Shown here piece after piece: positions 11,506-22,631 of a DNA stretch of 64,000 nucleotides. The first letter of the stretch is position 1, and the number at the start of each line of letters is the position of its first letter. The position numbers and the translations under genes are program-made. This stretch comes from Mesostigma viride (Eukaryota > Streptophyta > Mesostigmatophyceae > Mesostigmatales > Mesostigmataceae), in the NCBI GenBank assembly GCA_009746045.1, contig RPFO01000213.1, positions 11,678,553 to 11,742,552 of the forward strand, written 5' to 3'. Below the pieces are notes generated by a model that made no database searches, was not told where the DNA came from, and was given only the letters and a program-made list of their open reading frames with translations.

Positions 11506-13080
11506 CCTGATGCGGCGACTCGTGTGCTTGAACGCGCGATGGGCCGGGTCGCTTATGTACCGGAGGACGAATATCTTTCTGTTGTGAGGATCATGGGGAT
11601 GGCTCTTGCATGGGGTGGGCCTGCCCATGCACCTCGACATGTGATGGACCTCATCGCCTGTAAGCTATATATCATGTGATGGGCCGGCATCCGTGAGGAT
11701 CAACTTGAAAAAAGTTGCTCTGTTGTCACCGCCTGTGGTAGAATAAGGGAAGCGTTTGGATGATCAAGAAGGTCATCTGGATGGCTTTTTCGCGCAGGGT
11801 GAGAGCGGAGGGTACGCGTATTTGGCGCTCAATACAGGATGATCCGACGACTGAGGCGGCCAGCGCAGATGTATCCATCCTTTGGGATGGGTCAATCAGA
11901 GTCAATCAGAGATCCTTAATGAGAGAGAGAGAGAGAGAGTGATGAGAGAGGCAGAGATATGCAAGTCGGTGTGCTCGCGTCTGCCAGTGTTGTTGCGTTC
12001 ATCTCTTTTGTGGTTGTTGTCAAGTTAGACAACCATATACATAGGCAAGCGCGTGTGTATGTGGTTGTCTGACTGGATGTTTAGATTTGAGAGTGGAAGG
12101 CCTAAAAGGGCCGCCTAATTGGGATTGGAACGCCTACAGGGCCGCCGTCCAGGGGAATCAGATGCGCCACGGCGGACTACCATGAGACCCGTCGCTCACT
12201 TGAGCTTTAAGAAAGGGTACCCCAAACTGGAGAAGGGTCAAGTGGTACCTTATCTTGCCCTTGCCTCCTTGGTCGTTTGTCCTCGCTTTGGTTTGGCCAC
12301 GTCCGACCTGCCGGAGTGGCTGCATCAGGCAAAAAGGGGCGCCCTTATTAATGATCGATATAATGATTAGATTGTAACAGGGTGCGTGAGTTGATGCGTG
12401 GCTTTATCTCGTGGTTCTAAGGCCGCAGCACGCCCCCCCGCAATGTAGTGACTAGAAGCGGTGACAGGGCATGGATTTGCTTGGACGTAAATGTGGAATG
12501 GTGCAGGCGCTAGCACATTTGTGACACTTGTGTCACCCGCAGTGCAGGACAGCACAGACACCTGGGCTGATTTGAAGATCTTTATTTGGTTTCTGCTGCT
12601 GTCCTATGGAGGGCATAGTAATGGGCAGTGCAAATGGGTATTTAGGGATGCCCAGCTCTGTGCCTAGCTGTGCTGGTTTCTTTTTGCAGTCTAGCTGTCT
12701 GCCGAAGCAAGCTGTTGAGCAGCCTAGGGTGTGGCCACTCAACATCACACACCAAACGCCAGCCAAGGGTGCATGGTGCTGTGTGCCCACCCTAAGTTGA
12801 CCACTTGGCGTTGATACATGTAGTGAACAAGATATCAAAAGTTAGTTGTCTCACGTAAGATATCAAAATCTAAGGCAGACAAGGCAGCATGGGCTAGCCA
12901 TGGCTGCCTTGCGTGCTCAACTCCTAATGCCCTGGTAATTATGTCTGCAAGTGCTTCTTATTTGAATCCAATATACGGCGCTGCTTGTCTCAAGTGTTGA
13001 TATGGCTTTTTGCCTGAATATTCGCGCATGCCCATCCATAGCCTTAATTACAGCTAGTCGGGCCCTTGGCTCGCAGCAAT
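11506..13080. other. Downstream flank of the F-box gene, no gene seen
   Basis: TGTAA, the usual poly(A) signal of chlorophyte algae, occurs at 11659-11663 about 155 bp after the stop and could end this transcript. A short (GA)n run lies at 11921-11940. The remaining sequence holds only short ORFs with no recognisable domain. Confidence 0.4.
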
Positions 13081-13081
13081 T

Positions 13082-14103
13082 AATTCACACTCGTGCTCCC
13101 GTTGGGGAGTCACGGAGCAATGTTCAGCCCCGATGGATGGATGGGTGGGTACACGCAAGTCTACCGGTCTAAGCTATCTACAAAATAGTCCTATAACTAT
13201 GGTGCCCGCGACCCTAGGGGTCTTGTCTACCATGTCGCCCACGTGTGCAACTGATTAATTAGACTCGTGCTCCCGTTGGGGAGTCACGGAGCATTAACCC
13301 TGATGGATGGATGGATGGATGGATGGGGACCGGCACACAATCCTACCGGTCTAATCTATCTACAACATCACGCCAACTCTATTATTCTAAGCTCTCTACC
13401 CTAGGGGTCCTGTCTAGCGTGTTTGCACGTGTGCAAACGCAGGCGCTTCCCCACTGCAGCTAGGGGGGTTGTTGTCCTCTATGAACTGGGCCCCGCTTGG
13501 CCTTGTCCATCATCTTTTTCAAAATCACGGAGAGGCCTAGGCCCCCCATGTCCTCTACAAGCTGCTCGTACGTTGGAAGTGCGGGCCTTGCGGCATCTAA
13601 CCTGGTTGGGCCCGGCCCACGTGAGGAGGTGCCTGCCCGGCTGGCCGGGCGGGGCGCATCCCTGCAGAGGGGCACGGGAGGTACGGTCTACCTGGTTAAT
13701 TGGTGCGAGCTAAGTGCCCTACTAGCTGCAGGCGCCTCTGCTTGATCGTGCTGGTGATAAGTGGCACATTATGCTCCGTCAAGTCCGGTGTTTTTTGCAA
13801 AGTCACCCACATCTGTTCGGTGCTGCCCCTTGGCACAAGCTCTACAAACAGGTCGTGGACCGGCTGGATCGCGTAGTATCTGGGCACATCTGAACCCTGT
13901 CATGCCAGATCTCCTTTGCGGCCGTTCCGAGCTTGGCACTGGATTTGTTGTCCACATCGTCGCGTCGCTGCTGCAACACGATGTTTTCTGGCCCAGAAAA
14001 CATCGGCATATGCGGGCTTTTGGTTCCCGCGGCACATTTGAAAGTGCTGTCCTCCGGCTTTTTGCCTTTGCACCGTGTGCAGTTCTTGGACGTTTGGAAT
14101 CAT
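13082..14103 (-). pseudogene. LINE family C, decayed 3' portion
   Basis: On the minus strand the stretch from about 13887 down reads LITSTIKQRRLQLVGHLART, the C-terminal motif also found in the other LINE families here (IRQRRIAFVGHLART). It is followed by a basic, proline-rich tail (GRHLLTWAGPNQV) in broken frames. Downstream on the minus strand come two successive copies of the 3' end (about 13254-13430 and 13082-13250). Each contains a hairpin with arms TGCTCC/GGAGCA and loop GTTG, followed by an AATTAAT-type tail. No complete reverse transcriptase is present. Confidence 0.6.
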
Positions 14104-14129
14104 GGCATGGCTAACGTGATGACTGACTA

Positions 14130-15150
14130 GCTAGACCTTTTCAGTGGTTTTCCATTTGCGGGTATTTCCTCGTAAATGGTGGGAGAGCGATCGCAGCAAT
14201 GGTGCTCACCACTAGACACTCCCGGCCAGTTAGGCTCGAAACACACGCCCTGATCAAGCATATGCTGTTTCCGGCCCCACCGTCTAGGTCATCTCGTCGC
14301 TCTACACGTAAGCCAGCCATAATTTCAATGCACAAGCTAGGCTACACATTTCCATCACCATTCATCTTCATCATCCTGAACGACTCGAACACGCGGACAA
14401 GATAACGGCAGGCTCGAGCTACCATTAATTAGTTAATTAGTTAAAATCATAGCTCCGTTGGGAGCATATGTAACACATAGCCCTGAGAAAGGGGCATCTA
14501 TGGGTTTGTAATACAATCAGGGCGACAACCTGCAGGTGGAGGATGTACAACTATCACCTGCTCTGGGTGCACAAGGTGCACCTGCACCGCCATGATGGTT
14601 CATGCCTCCTTACCTCCGAGCTACCATGGTCCGGATTCTCCCGATATCTGGCCTGCGCTGGTTGTCTCCTTGATAAGTGGCATGCCGAGGTACAAGTCCT
14701 CAGGTTGCGGACATGAGCAGCGTAACCTACACGGAAAATAGACCGCAACATCAAAGAGACAACATGTTGGTGAATTGAATGAATTAATTGATAGACACGT
14801 GACTGCGTCACGTGAGCATAAGTCCTTATGTTGGTGACCTTATGTTGGGAATATATAACAGTAGTGTAGATTAGTCAGGCTTAAAGCCTAGCATGTGCCG
14901 GCCTACGCGCATGTAAGTAAGTAAGTAAGTAAGTATAAAGTAAGTACTTGTGTGTCATTAATTAATTAATTAAAATCATAGCTCCGTGGGGAGCATATGT
15001 AACACATAGCCCTGAGAAAGGGGCATCTATGGGTTTGTAATACAATCAGGGCGACAACCTGCAGGTGTAGGATGTACAACTATCACCTGCTCTGGGTGCA
15101 CTAGGTGCACCTGCACCTCCATGATGGTTCATGCCTCCTAAACAAGCACA
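14130..15150 (+). mobile_element. Patchwork of retroelement 3' UTRs
   Basis: 14199-14420 matches the 3' UTR of the ORF1-only element near 40.8-41.1 kb (shared stretches AAGCCAGCCATAATTTCAAT and GGCAGGCTCGAGCTACCAT). 14452-14640 and 14981-15140 are two near-identical copies of another module starting with the hairpin GCTCCGTTGGGAGC. A LINE-A 3' hairpin, CACGTGACTGCGTCACGTG, sits at 14796-14814. A (GTAA)n tetramer run lies at about 14911-14932. These are fragments of at least three families inserted into one another. Confidence 0.65.
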
Positions 15151-15328
15151 GGCACCCAGGGGGGGCTTGAGGAGAGGGCCTAGAAGGCCTGCATGACATA
15201 TGGGGTGGAAGGTATGTGGCTAGGCTATAGCTAGGGTACACATGGCCTCTCAGCAGGGAGTAACTCCCTGCATGGGCAAAGCATGACTCGACATTGCTAC
15301 GGCTATTGCAAGGGCGGGTGTGGGCCCA

Positions 15329-15600
15329 TCACGTAGGCATACATGGCCACGTCACTAAGCTTTCTAGTCTATACACTACTGCTATATATTCCCTAGGCTG
15401 GGGTGGCTGGGGTGGCTGGGGTTGCAGGGGTCGCCTGCCAGGGCTTACATGGGCGACGTAGATGTCCGCCCCCTTCCAGTAGACCGGCTTCTGCCCCGCC
15501 GTCTGCCGAAGCTGGAGGTAGGTCGGCCATAACTCCCGTCGCCGTTGTTGCTGCGTCAAGGTCAAGTCGTCGTCCAGCGTGTAGGCTTGTGTGTCATGCG
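15329..15600 (-). pseudogene. LINE ORF1 C-terminal fragment
   Basis: The minus-strand frame reads LTQQQRRRELWPTYLQLRQ followed by KPVYWKGADIYV, the same C-terminal block as the longer ORF1 at 41322-42693. In LINE ORF1 proteins this corresponds to the RRM/CTD RNA-binding part. It then runs into the ORF1-only element's 3' UTR (the AATATATAGCAGTAGTG stretch), with no ORF2. Confidence 0.65.
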
Positions 15601-15680
15601 CAAAGGCATGCCACGGAGTACTATGCTAATCTCATTAGAAAAATAATATTATACACAAAAGTTTAAACAAATATCGTCTG

Positions 15681-15880
15681 CATCATCCCCCAACCGTTAA
15701 GCACTAGATGGGGATGTAATCCTCATCCGAGCTGTCCTCTACTGTAATGCATCATCCCCCAACCGTTAAGCACTAGATGGGGATGTAATCCTCATCCGAG
15801 CTGTCCTCTACTGTAATGCATCATCCCCCAACCGTTAAGCACTAGATGGGGATGTAATCCTCATCCGAGCTGTCGACGAG
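15681..15880. repeat. 69-bp tandem repeat, about 2.8 copies
   Basis: The unit begins GCATCATCCCCCAACCG and ends CTCTACTGTAAT. Copies start near 15680, 15749 and 15818 and are almost identical. A diverged single copy is seen near 40397 and a partial one near 42970, so the unit also exists outside the array. Confidence 0.8.
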
Positions 15881-17236
15881 CTACGCGCATGTGCGCCCAT
15901 AATGGCCCGGGCCCATGGATGACGCCTTCAGAATTTAGCCAAGCCATTAAGGGGACTCGCACGTCCAAAAGCCTGAAAAACAGACTTTAGTGAGTATCAG
16001 TTCCAATGCACATGGGAACCATCTAGTGATGATTGGGTACCATAAATATGATGTTTGGACATTCATACCACCACTTGTTGGGGGTACTACCCCCAACCAC
16101 GCACCGGTGGCGAGCTAAAAATAGAAAAAGACGCTATTTATGAGATATTTTGCCCAAGACAAACCACTTGTCTAAATGACCTGCCCATACATTTCTGCAA
16201 AGTTCCCCCACTTTTTTAAAAGCTGGGCTATTTACATGGCCAAAATGGTCACATTTGTTTGAGTTATTAATTTTCCCGCAAAATGGGTACTTTTTTTAGC
16301 AAAAAAAAATAAATCAAATCATTAACACATCAGATTGGGTCATCCATACATTTTAAATTCCACTGAGTGGGGGGAAACACACTGCCAAAATTTGAGCTCA
16401 TTCTGACAAGCGTAGCTCAAGTTATTGATTTTCCTGTGATGCCACCTGGGTAGACGCTAAAAGAGAATTGAGCTAGTGCTGAGCCAAAATGACATCTGTT
16501 TTGCTACCCTAGACACCCAAAAACATGCCCACTTTGATCACGGAGTGTGAGGAGGATGTCCGGAGCGTCATACGCCCCACCCCTCCATCGGCACAGCCAG
16601 CCTTGTGAGTCTACCCTTATCAACAAGGCTGGTAGGACGACACGCCTGAGCAGCATATGTCATGCCTATCTCAGGCTAATAATGTGCGATTTTGTGCCAA
16701 CAACCAAGTTGTTCCACCCAACAACACATTAAAAACCCTGTTCCAAAATGCCCAACAAGCCGGACATGTGGAGGACCACACATGCAGTATATAAAGAGAA
16801 AATAAGCTGACTTTTTATCCAGCCAACCTGTGGCTAGCTGCTCTGGTTAGCATGACAAAGGCTATCATTTACTCAGTGGGAAAGGTGAAGAGACCATTGG
16901 AACAACCTACCTGACGCATGTGCCACCAAAGCATTGTGTCCCGCAAAATGCACACTGCCTCCTTTCTAACAAGGACGAGCCACTTTCTTTAGGAGACAGG
17001 TGCCAGCTCGTCAGTGTCTGGGGAAAATGATGCCGCTGCTTAGGAAGACCGCGTGAATTTCCTCGAACACAACTGTCTATAAAGCAAAAGAAATTTCAGA
17101 GAAGCATGTAAATAAAAGCATTACACCTTCCCGACAGGTTGTGGGCCACGCGCTGCAGCAAGCCAGCCACGTCACAGACGAACTTGCTAAAAAACATCCA
17201 GGAATCTAGCGATGCAGCGCCAGGACCCGCAAGTTC
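15881..17236. other. Intergenic, no gene recognised
   Basis: The sequence is AT-rich with A- and T-runs. Its left end (15888-15950) resembles the ORF1-only element's 3' UTR (the GCGCATGTGCGCCCATAA stretch). No splice-supported coding exon was found. Confidence 0.4.
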
Positions 17237-17611
17237 ATGGCTGCATCTGGCCGGAAAGAAGGCAAAAAGCTTACGCTCAACGAGCTAAGAAAGCAGGAAA
17301 GCGCTATCTTAGGACGTTTAATACAAGAACGTACCATAACGGGCATTTATTCGTGCCCAGGCGCACAAGAAAGGCCACCCTTTCATGGAGAGGTCGGGCG
17401 CGCATCGCGCAGGCCTAATGTTATCTTACCGCAAAATGACGGGAAAGGTAAGGATAGCAGCGGGAATTTTTACGGCTTTAGAAACATCATTAAACTAGCT
17501 TCCATTAGGACCATCAAAACTGGCAACAATCGACAATCACACCTGCAGGCATCCATTATACTTTATTCATCCCGACAGAAATTCAGGCCGGACCCCCCCT
17601 GCCGATGGTAA
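17237..17611 (+). CDS. Hypothetical ORF, 124 codons
   Basis: This ORF starts at a true ATG. The first 40 residues look protein-like (KKLTLNELRKQESAILGRLI, predicted helical and charged); the rest is less convincing. No domain is recognised. It could be the first exon of a gene whose remainder was destroyed by the adjacent LINE insertions, a transposase fragment, or chance. No upstream or downstream exon could be tied to it. Confidence 0.2.
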   Translation: MAASGRKEGKKLTLNELRKQESAILGRLIQERTITGIYSCPGAQERPPFHGEVGRASRRPNVILPQNDGKGKDSSGNFYGFRNIIKLASIRTIKTGNNRQSHLQASIILYSSRQKFRPDPPCRW

Positions 17612-17889
17612 AGAAAAAAAGCCCACGACATTATAGATCGCAACCATCCCACCATAAAGTAGAATCAGTAACTAATTTTCTCCAACAATCGAGCATTTTT
17701 TCTGCTTTCCGCGAGCCAGATTTGTCACGTTTCGTCTAAAAGCAGTCGCCATGGCCACTTCCGCAAGGGGTGCGCGCACCGTGCACCCACTTTTCACGGT
17801 ACGGAGGGTACCGCGGAATTTTTTTGGCGCGGAAAAAATTCGCCGCGCCGAGTCCCCTTAATTAATTAAACGCGTTAAAAACAAAAACG

Positions 17890-18112
17890 CGGTGGCAGAA
17901 GATTGTCAAGGCTCACACGCCAGCCCCTGTGGGCAAGCCACCTTCCCCCAAGTGGAGGCGGCGTTTTGATGAGTAGTGTAGTTTTAGGATTTTTCTAGAC
18001 TAGATAGCTTAGAGTTAGGTTAGTTCGATTACGCGGCTCCCTCCACTCCACCCATCCATCAAGGAATATGTGCTACATGATCTCCCAACGGAGGCATGCT
18101 ACAATTTAATTT
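17890..18112 (+). mobile_element. LINE family B, 5'-truncated 3' end
   Basis: Nearly identical to 60661-60888: the last codons before the TAG (ending RFDE), then a short 3' UTR with ATCTCCCAACGGAGGCAT and an (AATTT)n tail. Only about 220 bp are present, as expected from incomplete target-primed reverse transcription. The frame is mutated relative to the 60-kb copy. Confidence 0.8.
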
Positions 18113-18158
18113 AATTTAATTTAACTAATTAATTAATTAATCAATTAATTAATAGACA

Positions 18159-20366
18159 CACGTGACTGCGTCACGTGAGCATAAGTCCTCAGTGGGAGGG
18201 GAACATGGGATGGAATGGATGGTGTAAGGCTGTCCGCTGTAAGCTATCTAGGTCCTAGTTACAGGGGTGTGGGCACCGCGGCCCGAATCGCTATGAATGT
18301 CATACGCGGTCACACGCGGAGCCCCCACAGACTTGGGGGTGGTCTCCTTCATCACTACTTGCCATCTATCCTTGCGTTACTACCATCTGCCTCCATTAAA
18401 AAAATTAAATTAAATTATAACATGTCTCCGTTGGGAGATCATGTAGCACATATTCCAGGTTGGATGGGTGGTGTGGAGGAAGCCGCGTAATCGAACTAAC
18501 CTAACTCTAAGCTAGATCTAGTCTAGAAAAGCCTATCTACGCTACTCATCAAAACGGCTCCTCCGTTTGCTCATCTGCCTCCATATAACAGACAAACCAG
18601 GAGGCTGCCCGGGTGTGAGCCCGTCACGTCTAGTGTAGCACATGTCCATGCCGAGTCTATCACGAAAAGTCCACGGGTGGCGGCCCTGCCGCGCGCGGCC
18701 TGGGGCACGCCAGGTGAGGACATATCGCCCAGGCTGGGCGGGCTTGGTGCCAGCTAGTCTATCTGATGTGTCTACCTGATCTGCCGTGCGGGCCAGGTGC
18801 CCGGCTAGGCCCAGGCGCCTGTGCCTAATAATGTGGGAAACATAGGGCAAATCAGCGTACAAATCCTCATTACTAATGTGCAAACCAAAGGGTTAATTAA
18901 TTAGTAACATAGCTCCGTTGGGAGCATATGTAGCACACATCCCAGAGAAGGGGCATATGGCTTTCAATACATTCTGGGAGTACTTCCTGCAAGGTACGTG
19001 GAATGTAAACAACACTTGCTCTAGGTGCACCAAGGGCACCTGCACCACCATGATGTCTCGGAGCTCCACCCAACTAAGGGGCCTTGCGCAGCATCTTGGT
19101 GACGTTGCCGTCGAGTTGTTGCTCCAGCTCCTGCGTCAGTGTCCAGGTCTCGGCGCCGTACTGTCTGAGGATCGTCAGAATGACGACCTTGAAGAGGTCA
19201 CGCTTGACGATCCGGGGTAGGGCGGGGTTTTGCTCCACAAGCGGCGCGGTGGTCATGGAGTTGCACCCACGCCGTCGTCAGGTCGTCCTCGCAGTCCCGG
19301 GAAGCCAACTGCCAGTGCCGAGCATGCAGCTTGAGCCGTGAAGCGGCCGGAAGTAGGGTAGTTGACCTCGGTGTCGTCTAAGAGGCAGAGTGTGGGTGCG
19401 GGGCCCTGCCATGCCGAGGGCCAGGGCCTCCGTTTTGGGGCTGATTTCTAGACCAACCGGCGCCCGAGCCTCGAGCGCCAGGCAGTCCAGCCAAAGTTGG
19501 GCAGACTCCGGCTTCTCGATGAGCGTGATGTCGTCGGCATAAATGAGCCAAGCCATGCCTATAACATATAGGATTAATATCAAGGAGACAACCAGCGCAG
19601 GCCAGAAATCGGGAGAATCATATCAATAATAAACAGGTACGGTGAATAATTAACAGGTACGGTGAGGCAGTCCTGACGCAACCCTGCCAGACGCCGGTCT
19701 GCAGTGGGCATGGCGGCCGGGTAATGCCGTGTTGAGTGCGCACCGAAGTGGTCGACCCCTCATACAGCGTGCGGATGATGGTAATCAGGGGAGACTGTGG
19801 GGACGCGAGCGCGAGCAAGGACAGCCCATAGAGCGTCCCAGAAGACAGAATCAAAAGCCTTGATGAAGTCGACGAAGATCAGGATGGCGGGAAACTCACC
19901 AGGTTGCAGGAGAGCGATTTCCTCGAAGAGGAGTTAGCGCGACGAACATGGCCATGACGGTGTTGCGCCCAGGACGAAAGCCCATTTGACTTTCCTCTAG
20001 GTGACGGTCGAGAGCAGAACGAAGGCGGTTGAGGATCATGCTCAAGAACAACTTGAGTGCGGCGCTCTGGATGCAGACTCCTCGGTAGCTGGCGGGGTCG
20101 TCAGGGGAACCTTTGCTTTTGTACAGCATAATAAGGTAGCTGTGCTGCCACTCATGCAGGAATCGGCGGCGCGTCGGCAAGCAGGATCCGGTTGCAGATG
20201 CCAAGCAGTCGAACCCCATGAGCGCCGTCAGCTTAATAATCACCGGGGCGGGGAGCTGGTCAGGTCCAACGGCGGCGTAGAAGCGGAGTTGCTTGGCGGC
20301 AGTGCTCAGCTCGAGCTCGGTGAACGGCGGTAGCTCGTTCAAAAATGGCATAACAGTGACCTGCAA
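18159..20366 (-). pseudogene. LINE family A, decayed ORF2 and 3' UTR
   Basis: The element reads leftward. RT motifs in order: GPDQLPAP and ASYRGVCIQSAALKLF at about 20240-20050, MGFRPGRNTVMAM at about 19950, GVWQGC with a broken SPYL at about 19680, and LIYADDITLIEKPE (catalytic YADD) at about 19535. Next come AETWTLTQELEQQLDGNVTK near 19130 and the C-terminal HLARTADQVDTSD block near 18790. Frames change at least four times, so no protein can be made. The 3' end carries the perfect hairpin CACGTGAC-TGC-GTCACGTG at 18159-18177 next to an AATTAATT tail. A foreign retroelement scrap (about 19575-19660) interrupts the RT between motifs 5 and C, and a LINE-B piece sits at 18397-18571. Confidence 0.75.
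18397..18571 (-). mobile_element. LINE-B 3' end inserted in LINE A, with 13-bp TSD
   Basis: A 175-bp, 5'-truncated LINE-B tail (hairpin TCTCC-GTTG-GGAGA, AATTT-type tail at its left end) interrupts LINE A. The target CATCTGCCTCCAT is present on both sides, at 18384-18396 and 18572-18584. Other LINE-A copies (near 43980, for example) show the uninterrupted site. Confidence 0.85.
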
Positions 20367-20609
20367 ATTGAGTCATTATCGCGATATGCCATATCATATA
20401 TGTGCGGCACCCAGCTAGGTTGCGGTTACCGAACAAATTTCGGCGTCGGTAATAATGCAACCTTAAAAATCGCAACTTAACGCGGTAATGACTGTAGCTA
20501 TCTAGACAACTATGTATGCTAGCTTTCTGTATATACTGCACACATGTGTCACAGTGGCCGGGGGCTGCGACCACGAATGGACCGCATATATCAGGGCAAC
20601 GAGTTTATC

Positions 20610-20803
20610 AAGGAGACAACCAGCGCTTTTATCTGAAGAAGAAAACCAGCGCAGGCCAGAAATCGGGAGAATCCGGACCATGGTAGCTCGAGCATGCCGT
20701 TTATATCTTGTCCGCGTGTTCGAGTCGTTCAGGATGATGAATATGAATGGTGATGGAAATGCGTAGCCTTGTGCATTGAAATTATGGCTGGCTTACGTGT
20801 AGA
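20610..20803 (-). mobile_element. Fragment of the ORF1-only element's 3' UTR, inverted
   Basis: The plus strand reads CAAGGAGACAACCAGCGC, then the CAGGCCAGAAATCGGGAGAA stretch, ending just before the heptamer array. This is the reverse complement of the 3' UTR of the element whose 5' end starts at 20804. Two copies of one family therefore lie head to head. Confidence 0.65.
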
Positions 20804-21210
20804 GCCACGAGCCACGAGCCACGAGCCACGAGCCACGAGCCACGAGCCACGAGCCACGAGCCACGAGCCACGAGCCACGAGCCACGAGCCACGAGCCACG
20901 AGCCACGAGCCACGAGCCACGAGCCACGAGCCACGAGCCACGAGCCACGAGCCACGAGCCACGAGCCACGAGCCACGAGCCACGAGCCACGAGCCACGAG
21001 CCACGAGCCACGAGCCACGAGCCACGAGCCACGAGCCACGAGCCACGAGCCACGAGCCACGAGCCACGAGCCACGAGCCGCGAGCCGCGAGCCGCGAGCC
21101 ACGAGCCACGAGCCACGAGCCACGAGCCACGAGCCACGAGCCACGAGCCACGAGCCACGAGCCACGAGCCACGAGCCACGAGCCACGAGCCACGAGCCAC
21201 GAGCCACGAG
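20804..21210. repeat. (ACGAGCC)n heptamer array, about 58 copies
   Basis: The array is almost perfect; three adjacent units carry CGCGAGCC variants near 21079-21099. The second copy of the same element at 42.8 kb has the same heptamer in only three or four units at the same place, before its 5' UTR. The array is therefore the expanded 5'-terminal monomer tract of the retroelement. All ORFs through it are artefacts of a 7-bp unit. Confidence 0.9.
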
Positions 21211-21349
21211 GTAGCCATGGCTGCATGACGGCGGAGCTCATGCATAACTTTCACGTTTGGGCACCAAATTCGGCCGTGGATATCACTATCGCTTCGTCTC
21301 TCTAAGACGCACACGCTGATATACTTTTCCGAAACTAAAACGCAATATT

Positions 21350-22631
21350 ATGGCGAGCAAACGCTCGTCAGACTACGCAACGCAGCCTGGCGGCTGAGTT
21401 CCGCCAAGAAAATTCGCCTGCAGCTTCGGCTGCAGTTCCGCCCGGCCTCCCAGGCGCAGCGGTGACACTACTCAAGCATTGGTAGTGCACTCAGCTCCTG
21501 CGGCCTCGCCTTCAGCATCGCCTGATCCCAAACGCAGCCGCCCAGCACCGCGCTGGACCGAACCGCGCTTCAAGCTTCAACCCTTCAAGGTCGACGATCA
21601 CGAATGGACGAACATGTCCCCGAGCACTAGCTGCTCTGCATTGCATCTTCGATCTTCGGGGACTACGCCTCGCTTTACGACCTGTGCCTCCATCTCCACA
21701 GCATCGACCGTCTCATCTTTGAGGATGGCAAATGGTGCCCCCTCACCTATGTGACGGATCACCCCCAACCCCGCCCCCGCCTTCAGCACCTCATCCTTTG
21801 CTCCCTTCTCATGCGCTCTGACGGCGAGATCTGGGCTCCATCCATCTCCGCATCCACACTCCGTTCCATCCTTACGGAAGCCTTCCAGCAGCACGTGACC
21901 CCCCGGCTTGCTGCCGATGTGGCAGCAATGGGAGGCACGCTGGCTACTGAGCTCCCTCACCTTTCCACCACCGTCGCCTCCACCTCCGCACTGCCATTTC
22001 CTCCTCCACTGCCGACATCAAGGCCCAGCTCCTCGACCCGCTCGACAAGCGCATCCAAGCCACCGCCACCGCCCTTGAGTGCTTGCGTGCATGACACCGC
22101 AGGCCTCACCGCCCAGGCGGTGGAGGAAATCGCTGCCCAGCCGGCATCTGCTGGCCCGGCCAGCGATGTTCCCTCCACCTAGGCGGATCGACTTGCTTAA
22201 GCACCACACCACCTCCACCACCTCCACCATCGCGGCACAGCTCAAGCAACAAGCACTCGACGTTCGTGAGGAGGCCGACATCACCCAGCGCAGCCACAAT
22301 GTCATCGTCAAGCACTTCGACCAGCCGGCAGACAAGACCTCGACGACTCTTCTCACGGTGCCCATTCTTGCCCATGCATGCACATGCAACTCACTGGTGA
22401 GCTGTGGATGTACGGCTGTCCGCCTCCCCCGCGCGCTGGGTAAGGCTGGCCCGGCACCCGTGCTCCTCACATGGCGGACAAGCTGTCGTTCCTTAAATGC
22501 CGCAAGAAGCTCTTGGGGACTCGCTTCACGCTGGACGACGACTTGACCCTGGACCAGCAACAGCGGCGACGCGAGCTATGGCCGACCTACCTTCAGCTCC
22601 GGCAGAGCGCAGGGGGTTAAGCCGGTATACT
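21350..22631 (+). pseudogene. LINE ORF1, frameshifted copy
   Basis: Aligned with the better-preserved ORF1 at 41322-42693. Shared blocks in scattered frames include SASPDPKRSRPA, FGDYAS, LTEAFQQHV, DTAGLTAQAVEEIAAQPA, REEADITQRSHNVIVKHFDQ and LDDDLTLDQQQRRRELWPTY. A stop occurs within the first 15 codons and several frameshifts follow, so it is not translatable. Confidence 0.7.

Noticed and set aside
20729-21314. ORFs of 140-178 codons (RATSHEP and ARGSWLV repeats)
   Set aside because: Products of a 7-bp tandem repeat, open in many frames; no start context or domain.
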